Shown here: positions 45,235 through 56,180 of the stretch, piece after piece
How positions within the stretch are numbered: the stretch's first letter is position 1
Layout: each line of letters opens with the position of its first letter
IMG/VR virus record: IMGVR_UViG_3300044633_003049
Coordinates: 124,001 to 188,000 of that record
Source of the DNA: a virus
DNA length: 64,000 nt
Strand: one strand, 5' to 3'
The notes under the pieces: generated by a model
The model's database searches: none
Seen by the model: only the letters and a program-made list of their open reading frames with translations
Told to the model about the DNA's origin: nothing
Made by a program: the position numbers and the translations under genes

Positions 45235-48200
45235 TTATTTGTATAAAGGAAGGTCATCATCTCTAAAATACACCACGTCACCGTCTTTTAAACCTAATGC
45301 TATCATTAATTTTTTAGACAATGCAACGCCATAACCTGCAACTGATGGCCCAACACTAATCGGACCTGTTAGGTTATCAATACGCATTTCTGATTCACTA
45401 ATTGGGGGTACGGTTACCGTTTTTCCGTTTTCAGGGTTTTTAAATAACGTTGATGTAGATATGATTCTATTAGGTGTTATTTTATTAGATAAGAACTTTG
45501 TGGAATAGAATAATTTACTATTTGATACAGTTTTAACTGACTCCCATAGTAATGGTAATGGTTTTATTTTTAATGTATTAAGTTGGTTATTTCCGTATCT
45601 ATCGACACCATTTAATAAACTCATTTCTATTTTATCATCCAACGGATTTTTTGTACCTCCCATTTCAACCGCAATTGCTCTTAACCATATTCCACTATTA
45701 CTTACTTGTTGAATGTACTTCTCATCTTCAAATCCATTATATGGAATACCAAAACTACTAATACCTGTTTTATATATTAATGTTTCACCATTAATACTTT
45801 TACCTCCGTTATCAACAGTAACGGATCCGATATCTGTTTGTATTGATTTTTCGTTTTTATTAGAACCTATTAAACTATCAGCTTGTTTTACTTTAGCCAC
45901 CGCACTGTTTGTTATTTTATCAAAATAAACCCTATAACTTGAGAAGAACGAATCTTTAGGGTCAGGTAACGATGCGTATGGTATTCTTGTTCCTTTAAAT
46001 GAAGTACTGATTTTATTTCCTTGAATGCTATGTGATACTTCGGTAATCCAATATGAACCTCTAAACATTGGTACATTCTTTAAATAGAAAAACATTGTTG
46101 GTTGAATCATCACATTACCCATACATGAAACTTCACAGGTATATGAAGCTTGTCTATAAACATCAAATAAACCGATATCAACATTATATGTTGCACCACC
46201 ACTTTCAGAACGTCCCATATTTTCATATACGGCGAACGATTCACTTGTATTTCTAATTGAGTTTTGATCAAGTTTTACTCCTTTGAATATTCCTTGATTT
46301 TGGTCACCAATACTAACTTCAAATGCAACAACTTTATTAGATTTACTTAAATCTCCAGTTTTGAAAACTTCAGGTATGGTAATTGATAGGGGTCCACCTT
46401 GTCCATTAAATAAATTACCACTATCATTTTTAAATTTGTATTTTTCACTAATGTCAGATAATTCCAAATGTTTTGATGTTGGTCCCGTATATTGAAGAAC
46501 TATCTTTGGTGCGGATTCTTGGTAATCAACTTCTAAAAATGTTCCAAATATATTTTTAGCAACTTGTTTTGATGAAGTTACTTTAGATTTATTTGTAAAG
46601 TTAGTTCCGTTAAAGTTTACATATGCAGGTAATGCCCTCATATCAAATCCAGTTCCTGAAATTAACATACCAATAACACTATACAAATCTACGTTGTCAT
46701 TTTTAGGGTCTTCTAATGCTATAAGTTTATCTAATGAAATGTAAGCTTGACTACCAATATCTTTATTGGCTTTATCAATAAATAAAAACTCTTCCAATAG
46801 TCCTCTTTGACCTATGGAATTTCCAGACGACCATTTATCATTAAACGACTTAAAGTGATTGTATAATTCCAATTTACCTAATAAATCGTTATAACCATTT
46901 GTAATTGTTAATTTATTATTGGAAGTTCCTTTTGACACAAAATCAGGAGATTTAATTTTATCAATAATTTGTTGTAGATATATGTTAAATCTATATTCAA
47001 ATTCAGTTAATACATTATCCTTTATATATGTTTGGAATCCAATTTTAGTGGTGAATTTATCTCCATATCCACCAGCAAAAATTAAAATTAAAGGTCTAAA
47101 TAATTTGATATTATCTTCACTTAATATTATATTATTTGTGATAAAAAATTGTTTATATTTTAAATCTAAATCTTCACCGACATATATTTTAATGTAATCT
47201 TCGGTTCCAGGAATCCAATTACCATCAATATATTGACCTGAAGTATATTGTGATTGATTGTATTCATTATATGTAAACGTGTTACCTGTTGAAAATTTTG
47301 TAAATCCATCCCAAACATATAATTTAATTTCTTTAGGATTTCCTAATGTAATTTTAATTAAATTATCATTAGTTAAAATATCATTTGTAATTGTTTTTAG
47401 ATTATCTTCTTGTATTGTTCTAATTGAACTATACACGTCTTTTGTTGAGTCAATTTTAGTACTGTCAACAGTAACGATTGATTTTAAAAGATTTTGAAAA
47501 TTATCATATCTAATATAATGTCTATGTCCTGATGATGTTTCAATATAATCGGGGAATATTTTTCTTTCAACCTCAACATTTACTCTTTCAGATGCAAACT
47601 CTATAAAATACGTTTCAAATAAATCTAAAATATCAGGACTAAAGGTTCCAATTAAATCAATTACTTTTCTTTTATTTTCACTAACTGAATAATGATTATC
47701 TAAATTTCTATCATCAATATTTAAACTTCTATTATATTCGTATGGTGTGTTAAATGTTTTTCCACTAAAAGATTCACCATTTGTATTTTCATCTTCGTAC
47801 CAAACAACTCTGAAATTAGATTGTTCACCTTGATTAAAGTCGATAATATCAATTTCAATATTATTTATTAAATCAACATAAAAATCGTTATATGTATTTA
47901 GATATTCTTGTTTGTTAGACCCATCACAAGGTAATAATGTATAATAGGTACTACCAGTTAATATTTTAGAATTATCCACATATGATGTCCAATAATTTAT
48001 TCCATCATTTATTTTATTTGTTCTACTTCTACCAACATATGTGCTCCCACTTACTGAACTATAGAAACTATCTGTACTTCCCGTTGAAAAATTAAAATAA
48101 CTATACCCATTAACAACATTGTGAAATACATTGTCATAATATGGGTGTAACCCAATATTGGTTTTTCCACTATATGTTACAACATTTGTAATTTCTGAGT

Positions 48201-51078
48201 TAGTTGGATAAAATAGATTACCATTAAAATCAAAAAACGTACTTCCTACAATTGGAGTCGTTACTCCTGATAATATATCAACGTTATCTAAAATTTGTCT
48301 TTTATACCTATGATATAATGACCCCCATTTTAACATCAAATGATACGGAACGTAATGTGTTCCTCCAACTTCTTTAAACATTGAAGACATATTAACCGAA
48401 TTTCCACTAAATGTTAACGTATCTTCTAAATCTTTGAATGGTAATGAGTTCAATAACAAATATGCTGAACCAATATATTTTCCATTTGATGTTTGTATTA
48501 AAAAGTCATCATTCAATTGTTTATGGAAATAAGGGGTATTGAGTATGTTAATTTTTGAATCTCCTATTTCTAATTTTTGACTAAATAAATTTGTTGTGTA
48601 ATCACTTTTAACCCATGATTGGGGTTCTAATGGTGTACAAATAAATCCTGATTTTGTATCAATCTGAAATATATTTGTGAACTTCAAACTGTCATCAAAA
48701 GATGTTTTATTTAAATAACTTAAGTACTCGGTAGAATTAAATGGATAAATGTTTTTTCTATAATCTTCAATTTTATAATCTTCAAGTAATTTTTTTAAAC
48801 TACCAAATGAACTTGATTTATCCGTTTTAAACTCATTACCGTAAGATTGTTTTATTTCAAATGGTGTTTCTATAACATCTTTTATGTATTGTACCGTATC
48901 TAAATTGTCTAAATAATATGGGAACCTTTCCAATGGTGAAAATGATAAAAGATAATTTTTTAATATATCTATTGTGGACACTCCTTTAATTAAATTAATT
49001 AAATCATAATCTTCATTAAATGAAAATCTAATATTTTCAAATTCAATGTTAGCTAAATCTTGTAATGTTTTAGGGTTATTAAATGTATCAAATAATGTGG
49101 CGTTTTTTGCCCTCTCATATATCTCATAAAAAATATTTGATATTGATTTATCATTATATGGTAACCTAAAAGATAAATTTAATAAATTTGAGGTTGGTGT
49201 GTAATTTTTTTCATCAACATTAGATTCAAAAACAAAACTCACGTTACCTACACCTCCTTCTTTTTCGGCCAATGTGTCTAATCTTTTAGTGGATACTCCG
49301 ACATAGTTTTCAATAAAATCAATTTCAGGCCAAAGTGTTTTATTATCTGATCTTAATTTTTTCTGTAGGTCAGGGTCTCCAGGATATGCCAATACTTTTC
49401 TCTTATCTGAACCAGTTTGTTTTTTAATTTCGGGCCAAGGATATATGTTATCACCACCAGGCGCTTCGTCAACTAAACCATTTAAAATATTCTTTCTTTG
49501 TGCTGATACGTCAAAAGCTGACTTGTGTACGTCTTTCATTAAACGAATATAAACATCGGCGTTAGCCAAGATAACCGCAAAAATATTTCTAATTGTAGGG
49601 TCAAATCCAATACCTATACCATTATTTGGGTCTTTTATAATGGTATTCATTTTTTCTTCTACACTTTTTTGTAACTTATCTCTTTCTTTTACAAATGATG
49701 ATTGAATTTCGTATATGTCAGATAATATTAAATTTTTTGCAATAACATATTGTGATTCAAATGGTTTATAATATTGATTGATTTTTTTAATATTAGTAAT
49801 TAAATTAAATGTTTCTTTTTTGAAATCTACATTAATTGATTTAACACCATTTTTGTCCTTTTTTATTAAATCGTCGGTAAAGATTTGAATTTCTTTTAAC
49901 TCCTTTTGATAATTTATTATTAAGTATTCTAAAGTATTTGTACCTGTTCCTGTTATTTTTTCTAATGTATTTTTTTCTTTTGCTTGACCTTTTAATTTGA
50001 AATAAACTGTATCCGTGTCGGTAAAATTAACAACTTCATCTGTTAAATTAATATTAGACCATGCTGTAATTGAATTTTCAAAATCAATTATTTTTTTCTC
50101 AAACTCTTTAACTCCATTAAATAATTTAAAATCAACAACTTGGTCAAAAATAGTTCTTTCTAAAATTTTGTCTAAACTTTTAGCAATTGCAATAACTTCC
50201 CTAAGTGTTTTAACTGGAAAATCTTTTGGTAATAATCCTTTGGCCTTATATTCATCGTAAACGGTTTTAAGTATTGAATACCCTTTTGATGATTTTTTAA
50301 CTCTTTTCTCGTTTATACCAGTTTTATTATTAAATTTTATTTCACTATCACTTTCAATGTAATACATATACGGGGCGTTTAACATACCCGATAGTGGAAT
50401 ATCATTTAAATATGCATATGTTGAACCGACAAACGTACATGTTATATCAAAATTTCCATTTGATTCGTTATATCTAGATGTAAAATTTGTCATATGTAAA
50501 CGATATCTTATCGCCTTACCATAATAACCCTTAACCGTTAAATAATATATCGGCCACGGTAAATGAAAGAATGCTTTATATGGTGAATCTTTAGGTGATT
50601 CAAATAATGTTTTACCTCTAACATCAACAAAATTTATTGTGATTTGAGGGATAAAATTAGCACCTTTAATTGCAATGTTAATACTATCAATACCAAAAGA
50701 TTGTCCTGAAGAATCTGATTGTTCAAATTCACCAGTAAACTCTCCTGTTTTATTGTTTTTTACTTCTTCTGAATTTAAAAATGAATCTGTCCATGATGTA
50801 TCAAAATCCTGACCATTTTGATTTCTAAGGAAATTCAAAGTTCCTTTAGCAATTGAAGACAACGAACCAACTATGTTTTGTCCTCCTGACGCTGTTAATA
50901 TTGATCTTGGTACTAAGTCCGCCTCTAAATTAACGTACATCACAAAATTTTCAGGAATTACACCTCTAGTTTCAACGGTATTTCCGTTGACAATACTATT
51001 AGGGTCAATATATATTAGGTTATTTTCATCAACCTTAACTAATATATTTTCACTACCATTTAAATTATTGTTCGCCAT
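45235..51078 (-). CDS. Giant baseplate hub protein
   Basis: This 1947-residue protein has an N-terminal beta domain (INIAIKGANFIPQITINFVD; FFHLPWPIYYLTVKGYYGKA) of the kind seen in contractile-tail hub components. A long helical and beta middle section follows. A later region (about 1460-1780) contains LISGTGFDMRALPAYVNFNG and RQASYTCEVSCMGNVMIQPT, then FRGSYWITEVSHSIQGN, which resembles hub/gp27-gpD-like beta barrels. The C-terminal YGVALSKKLMIALGLKDGDV is a small barrel-like segment. No lysozyme motif is evident. Its place after gp53 and the 1586-residue protein supports a central hub or spike role. Confidence 0.65.
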   Translation of the reverse strand: MANNNLNGSENILVKVDENNLIYIDPNSIVNGNTVETRGVIPENFVMYVNLEADLVPRSILTASGGQNIVGSLSSIAKGTLNFLRNQNGQDFDTSWTDSFLNSEEVKNNKTGEFTGEFEQSDSSGQSFGIDSINIAIKGANFIPQITINFVDVRGKTLFESPKDSPYKAFFHLPWPIYYLTVKGYYGKAIRYRLHMTNFTSRYNESNGNFDITCTFVGSTYAYLNDIPLSGMLNAPYMYYIESDSEIKFNNKTGINEKRVKKSSKGYSILKTVYDEYKAKGLLPKDFPVKTLREVIAIAKSLDKILERTIFDQVVDFKLFNGVKEFEKKIIDFENSITAWSNINLTDEVVNFTDTDTVYFKLKGQAKEKNTLEKITGTGTNTLEYLIINYQKELKEIQIFTDDLIKKDKNGVKSINVDFKKETFNLITNIKKINQYYKPFESQYVIAKNLILSDIYEIQSSFVKERDKLQKSVEEKMNTIIKDPNNGIGIGFDPTIRNIFAVILANADVYIRLMKDVHKSAFDVSAQRKNILNGLVDEAPGGDNIYPWPEIKKQTGSDKRKVLAYPGDPDLQKKLRSDNKTLWPEIDFIENYVGVSTKRLDTLAEKEGGVGNVSFVFESNVDEKNYTPTSNLLNLSFRLPYNDKSISNIFYEIYERAKNATLFDTFNNPKTLQDLANIEFENIRFSFNEDYDLINLIKGVSTIDILKNYLLSFSPLERFPYYLDNLDTVQYIKDVIETPFEIKQSYGNEFKTDKSSSFGSLKKLLEDYKIEDYRKNIYPFNSTEYLSYLNKTSFDDSLKFTNIFQIDTKSGFICTPLEPQSWVKSDYTTNLFSQKLEIGDSKINILNTPYFHKQLNDDFLIQTSNGKYIGSAYLLLNSLPFKDLEDTLTFSGNSVNMSSMFKEVGGTHYVPYHLMLKWGSLYHRYKRQILDNVDILSGVTTPIVGSTFFDFNGNLFYPTNSEITNVVTYSGKTNIGLHPYYDNVFHNVVNGYSYFNFSTGSTDSFYSSVSGSTYVGRSRTNKINDGINYWTSYVDNSKILTGSTYYTLLPCDGSNKQEYLNTYNDFYVDLINNIEIDIIDFNQGEQSNFRVVWYEDENTNGESFSGKTFNTPYEYNRSLNIDDRNLDNHYSVSENKRKVIDLIGTFSPDILDLFETYFIEFASERVNVEVERKIFPDYIETSSGHRHYIRYDNFQNLLKSIVTVDSTKIDSTKDVYSSIRTIQEDNLKTITNDILTNDNLIKITLGNPKEIKLYVWDGFTKFSTGNTFTYNEYNQSQYTSGQYIDGNWIPGTEDYIKIYVGEDLDLKYKQFFITNNIILSEDNIKLFRPLILIFAGGYGDKFTTKIGFQTYIKDNVLTEFEYRFNIYLQQIIDKIKSPDFVSKGTSNNKLTITNGYNDLLGKLELYNHFKSFNDKWSSGNSIGQRGLLEEFLFIDKANKDIGSQAYISLDKLIALEDPKNDNVDLYSVIGMLISGTGFDMRALPAYVNFNGTNFTNKSKVTSSKQVAKNIFGTFLEVDYQESAPKIVLQYTGPTSKHLELSDISEKYKFKNDSGNLFNGQGGPLSITIPEVFKTGDLSKSNKVVAFEVSIGDQNQGIFKGVKLDQNSIRNTSESFAVYENMGRSESGGATYNVDIGLFDVYRQASYTCEVSCMGNVMIQPTMFFYLKNVPMFRGSYWITEVSHSIQGNKISTSFKGTRIPYASLPDPKDSFFSSYRVYFDKITNSAVAKVKQADSLIGSNKNEKSIQTDIGSVTVDNGGKSINGETLIYKTGISSFGIPYNGFEDEKYIQQVSNSGIWLRAIAVEMGGTKNPLDDKIEMSLLNGVDRYGNNQLNTLKIKPLPLLWESVKTVSNSKLFYSTKFLSNKITPNRIISTSTLFKNPENGKTVTVPPISESEMRIDNLTGPISVGPSVAGYGVALSKKLMIALGLKDGDVVYFRDDDLPLYK

Positions 51079-51391
51079 AATATAAGTTATACAATTCTAC
51101 GCCGTTTTTATAATCTTGTAAAGAGGTTACCAAAGGAAACGGTACCCTTATATAAGAATTATCTGGTATTTCAAATTCAATACTACCCACGGATGGGTTT
51201 GCTGATAATATTAACCAACCAAACATTGGTGAGTTGTAATATTCTTGTGATAAAATATCTAATCTATGTTTTCCTTTTTTATATTGGAAAAATTTATCTG
51301 TTGATTTAATTGGTATTTCTATTCCAGGGACAATTCTAAATTTTCCGTCGGTAATATAATCTTGGTATCTATTGTAATAATTTCTACTCAT
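51065..51391 (-). CDS. 53: Baseplate wedge protein gp53-like (LysM-like fold)
   Basis: This 108-residue protein has FQYKKGKHRLDILSQEYYNS and PMFGWLILSANPSVGSIEFE, then IPDNSYIRVPFP. This is the LysM-like pattern of gp53-family proteins, which link gp6/gp25 wedges to the hub. It is shorter than T4 gp53 (196), containing little beyond the LysM-like core. It overlaps the downstream hub gene by 14 bases and shares one base with the preceding gene. Confidence 0.8.
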   Translation of the reverse strand: MSRNYYNRYQDYITDGKFRIVPGIEIPIKSTDKFFQYKKGKHRLDILSQEYYNSPMFGWLILSANPSVGSIEFEIPDNSYIRVPFPLVTSLQDYKNGVELYNLYYGEQ

Positions 51392-54300
51392 TATTTATAA
51401 AAATTTAAAGTGGTTCCAAGGTTATTTTTTGATGAGAATATTTTAAATATATCATCTGATTTTGTTAAATCTGAAACCTCACTAGATGGTGAAGTTTCAT
51501 ATTCTATTGGTGTTTCATTACTTCTAATAGGTGCAACATCAATTGTTAATGTTGTTTTATTATTTGTGTTAACAAATAAATCAAATTTTTCATAAAAATT
51601 TTGTGTGGTATATTGTAACAATTCATCACCAATCCAACGATTAACAAGTGGGTCCACAATATCTGATTTATGTCCAATTAGGAATACTTGTAATATTGAT
51701 TTAATATCTTCATTTGAAATTGTTGCAGATTCAAGATATACTGTGTTAAAATCAATTGATGAGTTAAATAATGAAGTAGTTTTTAAATCAAAACTTCTTA
51801 AATAATCAATAACTACATTGTAGTTTGATGTGAATCCTGATTGATTAAATCCCGTTAAAGGTGTTTTTACCAATGTTGTTTCAACAATTTTAGTGTCTCC
51901 TGAATATATTGCAATGTAGTTTAATTTATCTATTATTGATACAGTTTCATTTCTCGATGTTTCAACTTCTTTTATTGATTTTAATGTTGAAAATTCATCA
52001 ATAATGTCAGATACTATTTTATTAATAATAGGTTTAATTATATCTTCCGCCTCTTTTGATACATCCTCACCACCCATTTCAAACCCTAACATATCCATAA
52101 GTTCTTTAGTTGGTAATGTTGTGATTGAATATGTTAATGTGTTTTTAAATGCGTTAGAATAAAAAGATAAATTATTATTTCCACTATATTCTCCTAACAT
52201 ATTAATAACATCACCTTCTTCAATATTAATATTTAACTCATTAATTGTTCTATAATCTGGTGAGAAAAATAATCCAACTACTTTAGGACCATATTTTTCA
52301 TAAATTGATTCATATGTAGATTTATATTTTTTAGTATAGTTATCCGCTAATTTATATAATTCATTTATTAAGGTTGTGTATACTAATTTAGTACCACTAC
52401 CAACACCAATATATGTGCCTTGTACTATTTTATTCGGGTCCGTCGAAACTGATGGGGTTTTTGCTATGTCAATATTATTTAATGTTTGTAAAAATTCTTT
52501 TGTGAACTTTTCTCTATTCTCATATCCAATTCTACCATCAGTTGGTATTGACCTTTCATCATACATTTCTGTATTTGCAAAGAAATTAGACGATAACGCA
52601 TTTTGTAATTTTTCAACAGGTCTATCTAATCCTTGTCCTCCAATAAAATTAACTTGTAACTGAACGTTAGCAATCATTGGTTGTACACCAATACCTTCAG
52701 GATTAAAATCCCAAACACCTTCTTCATATGTTATATTAATGTCTTTAATAATAATTTTTGAATGGTAGAAATCACCAATTCTCAATACACAAATTGGTGG
52801 TGGTCCAAAGGTTGTGTTTCTTGCACCAATATCATTATTATCTGAAAGTCCTTTAATTGGTATGGTATCACCAGGTCTTAAACATTGTAATAAAAATGTT
52901 AATCTACTATTCAAACCTTCTGGTGTTGTTGAGTGAAAAGATGGGTGAAAATATTTTAATTTTTCTGTTAAAGATTTAAATGCTACCGGTGAGTCCTCCT
53001 CTAATTTTTTAAAATAAAAACACTCCGATAATGTTTTCATTATAATTCTTTTCATAACATCTATCGATGGTTTCTTTTTTGTAATGTCTACCGTATCCCT
53101 TGAAACTACTAATTTTAGAGGTGGAATGTTAATCTTTTGTACTGTTTTTTCACCCGCACTTTTTGTATATTTAATTTTTACTTTACCCTCTCTACAATAA
53201 AATGCCGTTGGTGAATATACCTTTAATAATGTATTTGTAAATGGTTTAGAACAATCAACATTTGTTTCTCCTCCAGCATTATCTAACACATAACTTTCAC
53301 CAAATGTACTAACATTAAATTTTATTTGTCCATCCACATCATAACCAAAATCTTTAAAACTTTTTGTAATTGGTAAAGTGTTAAATCGTAAACCATCCTT
53401 TACAAATGGGTCAAGTTTAAGTTGGTCGAACCAAACTAAACTTGGTGGGTTATTATTTTTAGTTATATAACCAATAATGTATTTTAGTAATGAATGTATT
53501 CTTCTTATACCTAAATAGAAATTTTTATTTTCATCTCCCGCTTCAGATGTTGTAGTTAAAATTTGAATTTCAGCATCTCCAACAATAGTTTTACCTGATA
53601 AAACCGTTTTTAAATCATCTAATTGTTTATTTAATTCGGTAAAATTTACACCTAACTCGGTGAATCCACTTGTTATTTTACCAGTTATTTCGGTGATAAC
53701 ACTTGGAGTTGATGTTGATCCGGTACTTCCTATTAGTAAAAGTTTATCTGATGAATTTAACGAACTATTCATTGCTGTCGTTAAATTAGTGACACATGTA
53801 CCTGACGTTCCACTATAAGATGTGATTTGTGAACCGTAATCTCCATCTGAAATTGTTAATGAATTTCCTTGTTTACTTGGTATGTCATTTTCAAAATAAA
53901 ATGAATTTTTTATATTATACTCTATATTTGTAAATTTATTATTATCAGTATCTCCATTGTCGGCTGGTAATGGTTCACTGGTAAATTTAATATTAGTTAT
54001 TGCCTGTTTTTCAATTCCAGCATTAAGATATTGTTGGATTAAATCTCTATCGTTTTGGTCTAAAGTGGTGTATGTTTGTATTAAAGAATAGAAGTCAACA
54101 TCTTGTGCACCAGCGAAAAACGCATTTATATAGTTATCTGATTCTTCATCTGACATTCCTTTGAAATGTTCTCTAACCAATAAATTCATAATACTTGGGT
54201 GGTCAACAACTACTTTAAATGAAACTTGTCCGGTTCTTTCGGTATTTTGATATGTGTAAATCGGTTCGGGTCTTCCAATAAAAGAATTCTTTTCCCAACT

Positions 54301-56151
54301 TGCACTATTTTGTTCTGACATTTTTAAATCATATGGTGGAAACCACATGACTCTTCCTCCGTTATTACCTCTTTCACATGCTGGTAAATCGCTAACTTGA
54401 AATCCTTTTAAATTAGATGTTTTCCATGCTAAATTCTCAATTGATAACATATATTTTTTAGCGTAGAAATCACCATTACCTATATTTTTTTCAACAATAT
54501 TTGTTGACGTATCAAATGATTTTTTACCATTAGACATCGGTGCCATATTCAAATTCCATGTGTCGTCTAATACACTTGAATTGAATCGTCTTATATTACC
54601 TCTTCTATATTTTCTTCCTGTTTGTTTGTATTTTTTTGTGTTAATATCTTTTTGATTTGTCGCCAATGGCATCGTATCAAAATTTGTCATATATGGTCTA
54701 TCTTTCGTCCAAACTCTAGCATATTCAACTCCACTTTCTTCTCCTGTAAATTTGTCCGTATACTTAACTGCAGAACCTCTCGATATTCTTGTGTCTCCAT
54801 CTTGGAAAACTCTACTTGTTTGGTCAATAACATTTGCAACATGTGAACGTGCTGCACCTCCATCTGAAGGCATTGAATCTAATAATTCTTGTGTAATTCC
54901 TAAAATTGAATCGGACCTAAATTTATAATTAATTGATGTACTACCAGTAAATAATGAAGCTTGATAGCTATCGTTATTAGCACCTAATTTATTTTTGGAG
55001 TTTTTACTAATCCAAGATAACTTACCGCCGATTGACCCTCCCTCTGTAATATTTTTATTTGTGTGAAATAATTCAGCTGACACTTTATCAAACATTAACG
55101 TTAAAAAATAGTTACTCTTTACGGGTCTATCATTAAAATCGTTCATCTCATATTTTACATCCTCACCTCTATCATCTCCAATATATGCTTTTCCTGTAGG
55201 TGCCTCAACACCTAAAATATTTTTTACCCCTTGTGCAACTTTATCGACAAAATTAAAAATTTTAGATGTGTTTTGTGACCTTGCTGTTGTGGTATAATTT
55301 GGTGCATATGTGGAATATCGTAATAGGTCATATAACCTGTTTTTTTGACCACTTCCCATATGTTCAATCAAAAGGTCAGATGGTTTCCTTGACAACAATG
55401 GTCGTCTTTGTATTCCGATTAATGAACCTAATACGCCTGTTACGTCTTGATATAATGCACCTAATTGTGATGACGCTTGTGGTCTATAATTAATTGGGTT
55501 TCTTGGATTGCTTAAATAATCACCCGGTATTTGACTAAAGGGTAATTGTACTCCCGACACCGTTCTTAAAAAATCAACCGCTTGACCTGGTATACTTAAT
55601 GTATTATCAACCGTGATTGTGTAATTTGATTCAATTAATGGTTCTCTACCTGTTATTATGTTAACCGCGGTGGCTGTGTTACCATTAAGAGCATCCAATA
55701 TTCTCACACGACCATATGTATTTTTTTCTACATTTTGAGCTATTCTACTATAAACGGGTCCTTGTGGGTCATTTTTAATTAAACTAGTTGAAAACTTAAC
55801 TAATTCAGATTCAGTTTCATAATTTGAATTACTAATGATACCGAATAAACTTAAATCTGTTTGAACAAAACTTGGGTATAACTTTAAATTAACTGAACGA
55901 GGTAATGTGTTAATAACTTCACCAATAAAATATTCGTCAGGTTTATATATGTTTGAGTTTTTTGGTATTCTTAAATCACTACCTCTGTTGGTATCTACCT
56001 GACCTTGTAATAAATTAGGAATGTCACTTAGATTTTGTTCAATATATGAACTGTTTGTAAACGTTTGGGGTCCATTAGGTTGTTGTAAGGTCTTACCTAA
56101 TATATGGTTTCTAAACTGTTTTGTTGTGTTAAAATCTAAATAACTCGGCAT
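51391..56151 (-). CDS. Large baseplate/tube-initiator protein with OmpA-like segment
   Basis: This 1586-residue protein starts MPSYLDFNTTKQFRNHILGK and has NIYKPDEYFIGEVINTLPRS near residue 70. In the middle, MWFPPYDLKMSEQNSASWEK then GRPEPIYTYQNTERTGQVSF resemble the segment of tail-tube-initiator and LysM-type baseplate proteins. From about 749 to 1000 it has FYFENDIP, EIQILTTTSEAG, LGIRRIHSLLKYI and TFGESYVLDN, which follow the order of an OmpA-type peptidoglycan-binding domain with insertions. It lies between tape measure and gp53. I infer a baseplate hub or wedge protein with a cell-wall-facing module. Confidence 0.62.
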   Translation of the reverse strand: MPSYLDFNTTKQFRNHILGKTLQQPNGPQTFTNSSYIEQNLSDIPNLLQGQVDTNRGSDLRIPKNSNIYKPDEYFIGEVINTLPRSVNLKLYPSFVQTDLSLFGIISNSNYETESELVKFSTSLIKNDPQGPVYSRIAQNVEKNTYGRVRILDALNGNTATAVNIITGREPLIESNYTITVDNTLSIPGQAVDFLRTVSGVQLPFSQIPGDYLSNPRNPINYRPQASSQLGALYQDVTGVLGSLIGIQRRPLLSRKPSDLLIEHMGSGQKNRLYDLLRYSTYAPNYTTTARSQNTSKIFNFVDKVAQGVKNILGVEAPTGKAYIGDDRGEDVKYEMNDFNDRPVKSNYFLTLMFDKVSAELFHTNKNITEGGSIGGKLSWISKNSKNKLGANNDSYQASLFTGSTSINYKFRSDSILGITQELLDSMPSDGGAARSHVANVIDQTSRVFQDGDTRISRGSAVKYTDKFTGEESGVEYARVWTKDRPYMTNFDTMPLATNQKDINTKKYKQTGRKYRRGNIRRFNSSVLDDTWNLNMAPMSNGKKSFDTSTNIVEKNIGNGDFYAKKYMLSIENLAWKTSNLKGFQVSDLPACERGNNGGRVMWFPPYDLKMSEQNSASWEKNSFIGRPEPIYTYQNTERTGQVSFKVVVDHPSIMNLLVREHFKGMSDEESDNYINAFFAGAQDVDFYSLIQTYTTLDQNDRDLIQQYLNAGIEKQAITNIKFTSEPLPADNGDTDNNKFTNIEYNIKNSFYFENDIPSKQGNSLTISDGDYGSQITSYSGTSGTCVTNLTTAMNSSLNSSDKLLLIGSTGSTSTPSVITEITGKITSGFTELGVNFTELNKQLDDLKTVLSGKTIVGDAEIQILTTTSEAGDENKNFYLGIRRIHSLLKYIIGYITKNNNPPSLVWFDQLKLDPFVKDGLRFNTLPITKSFKDFGYDVDGQIKFNVSTFGESYVLDNAGGETNVDCSKPFTNTLLKVYSPTAFYCREGKVKIKYTKSAGEKTVQKINIPPLKLVVSRDTVDITKKKPSIDVMKRIIMKTLSECFYFKKLEEDSPVAFKSLTEKLKYFHPSFHSTTPEGLNSRLTFLLQCLRPGDTIPIKGLSDNNDIGARNTTFGPPPICVLRIGDFYHSKIIIKDINITYEEGVWDFNPEGIGVQPMIANVQLQVNFIGGQGLDRPVEKLQNALSSNFFANTEMYDERSIPTDGRIGYENREKFTKEFLQTLNNIDIAKTPSVSTDPNKIVQGTYIGVGSGTKLVYTTLINELYKLADNYTKKYKSTYESIYEKYGPKVVGLFFSPDYRTINELNINIEEGDVINMLGEYSGNNNLSFYSNAFKNTLTYSITTLPTKELMDMLGFEMGGEDVSKEAEDIIKPIINKIVSDIIDEFSTLKSIKEVETSRNETVSIIDKLNYIAIYSGDTKIVETTLVKTPLTGFNQSGFTSNYNVVIDYLRSFDLKTTSLFNSSIDFNTVYLESATISNEDIKSILQVFLIGHKSDIVDPLVNRWIGDELLQYTTQNFYEKFDLFVNTNNKTTLTIDVAPIRSNETPIEYETSPSSEVSDLTKSDDIFKIFSSKNNLGTTLNFYK

Positions 56152-56164
56152 TTTTTATTTTATT

Positions 56165-56171
56165 ATAAATA
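56165..56171 (-). promoter_or_regulatory. Candidate late promoter box before the 1586-residue gene
   Basis: The coding strand reads CCTATTTATAA, with the core ending 13 bases before the ATG at 56151, in a 29-base gap. Confidence 0.4.
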
Positions 56172-56180
56172 GGTTTAATA

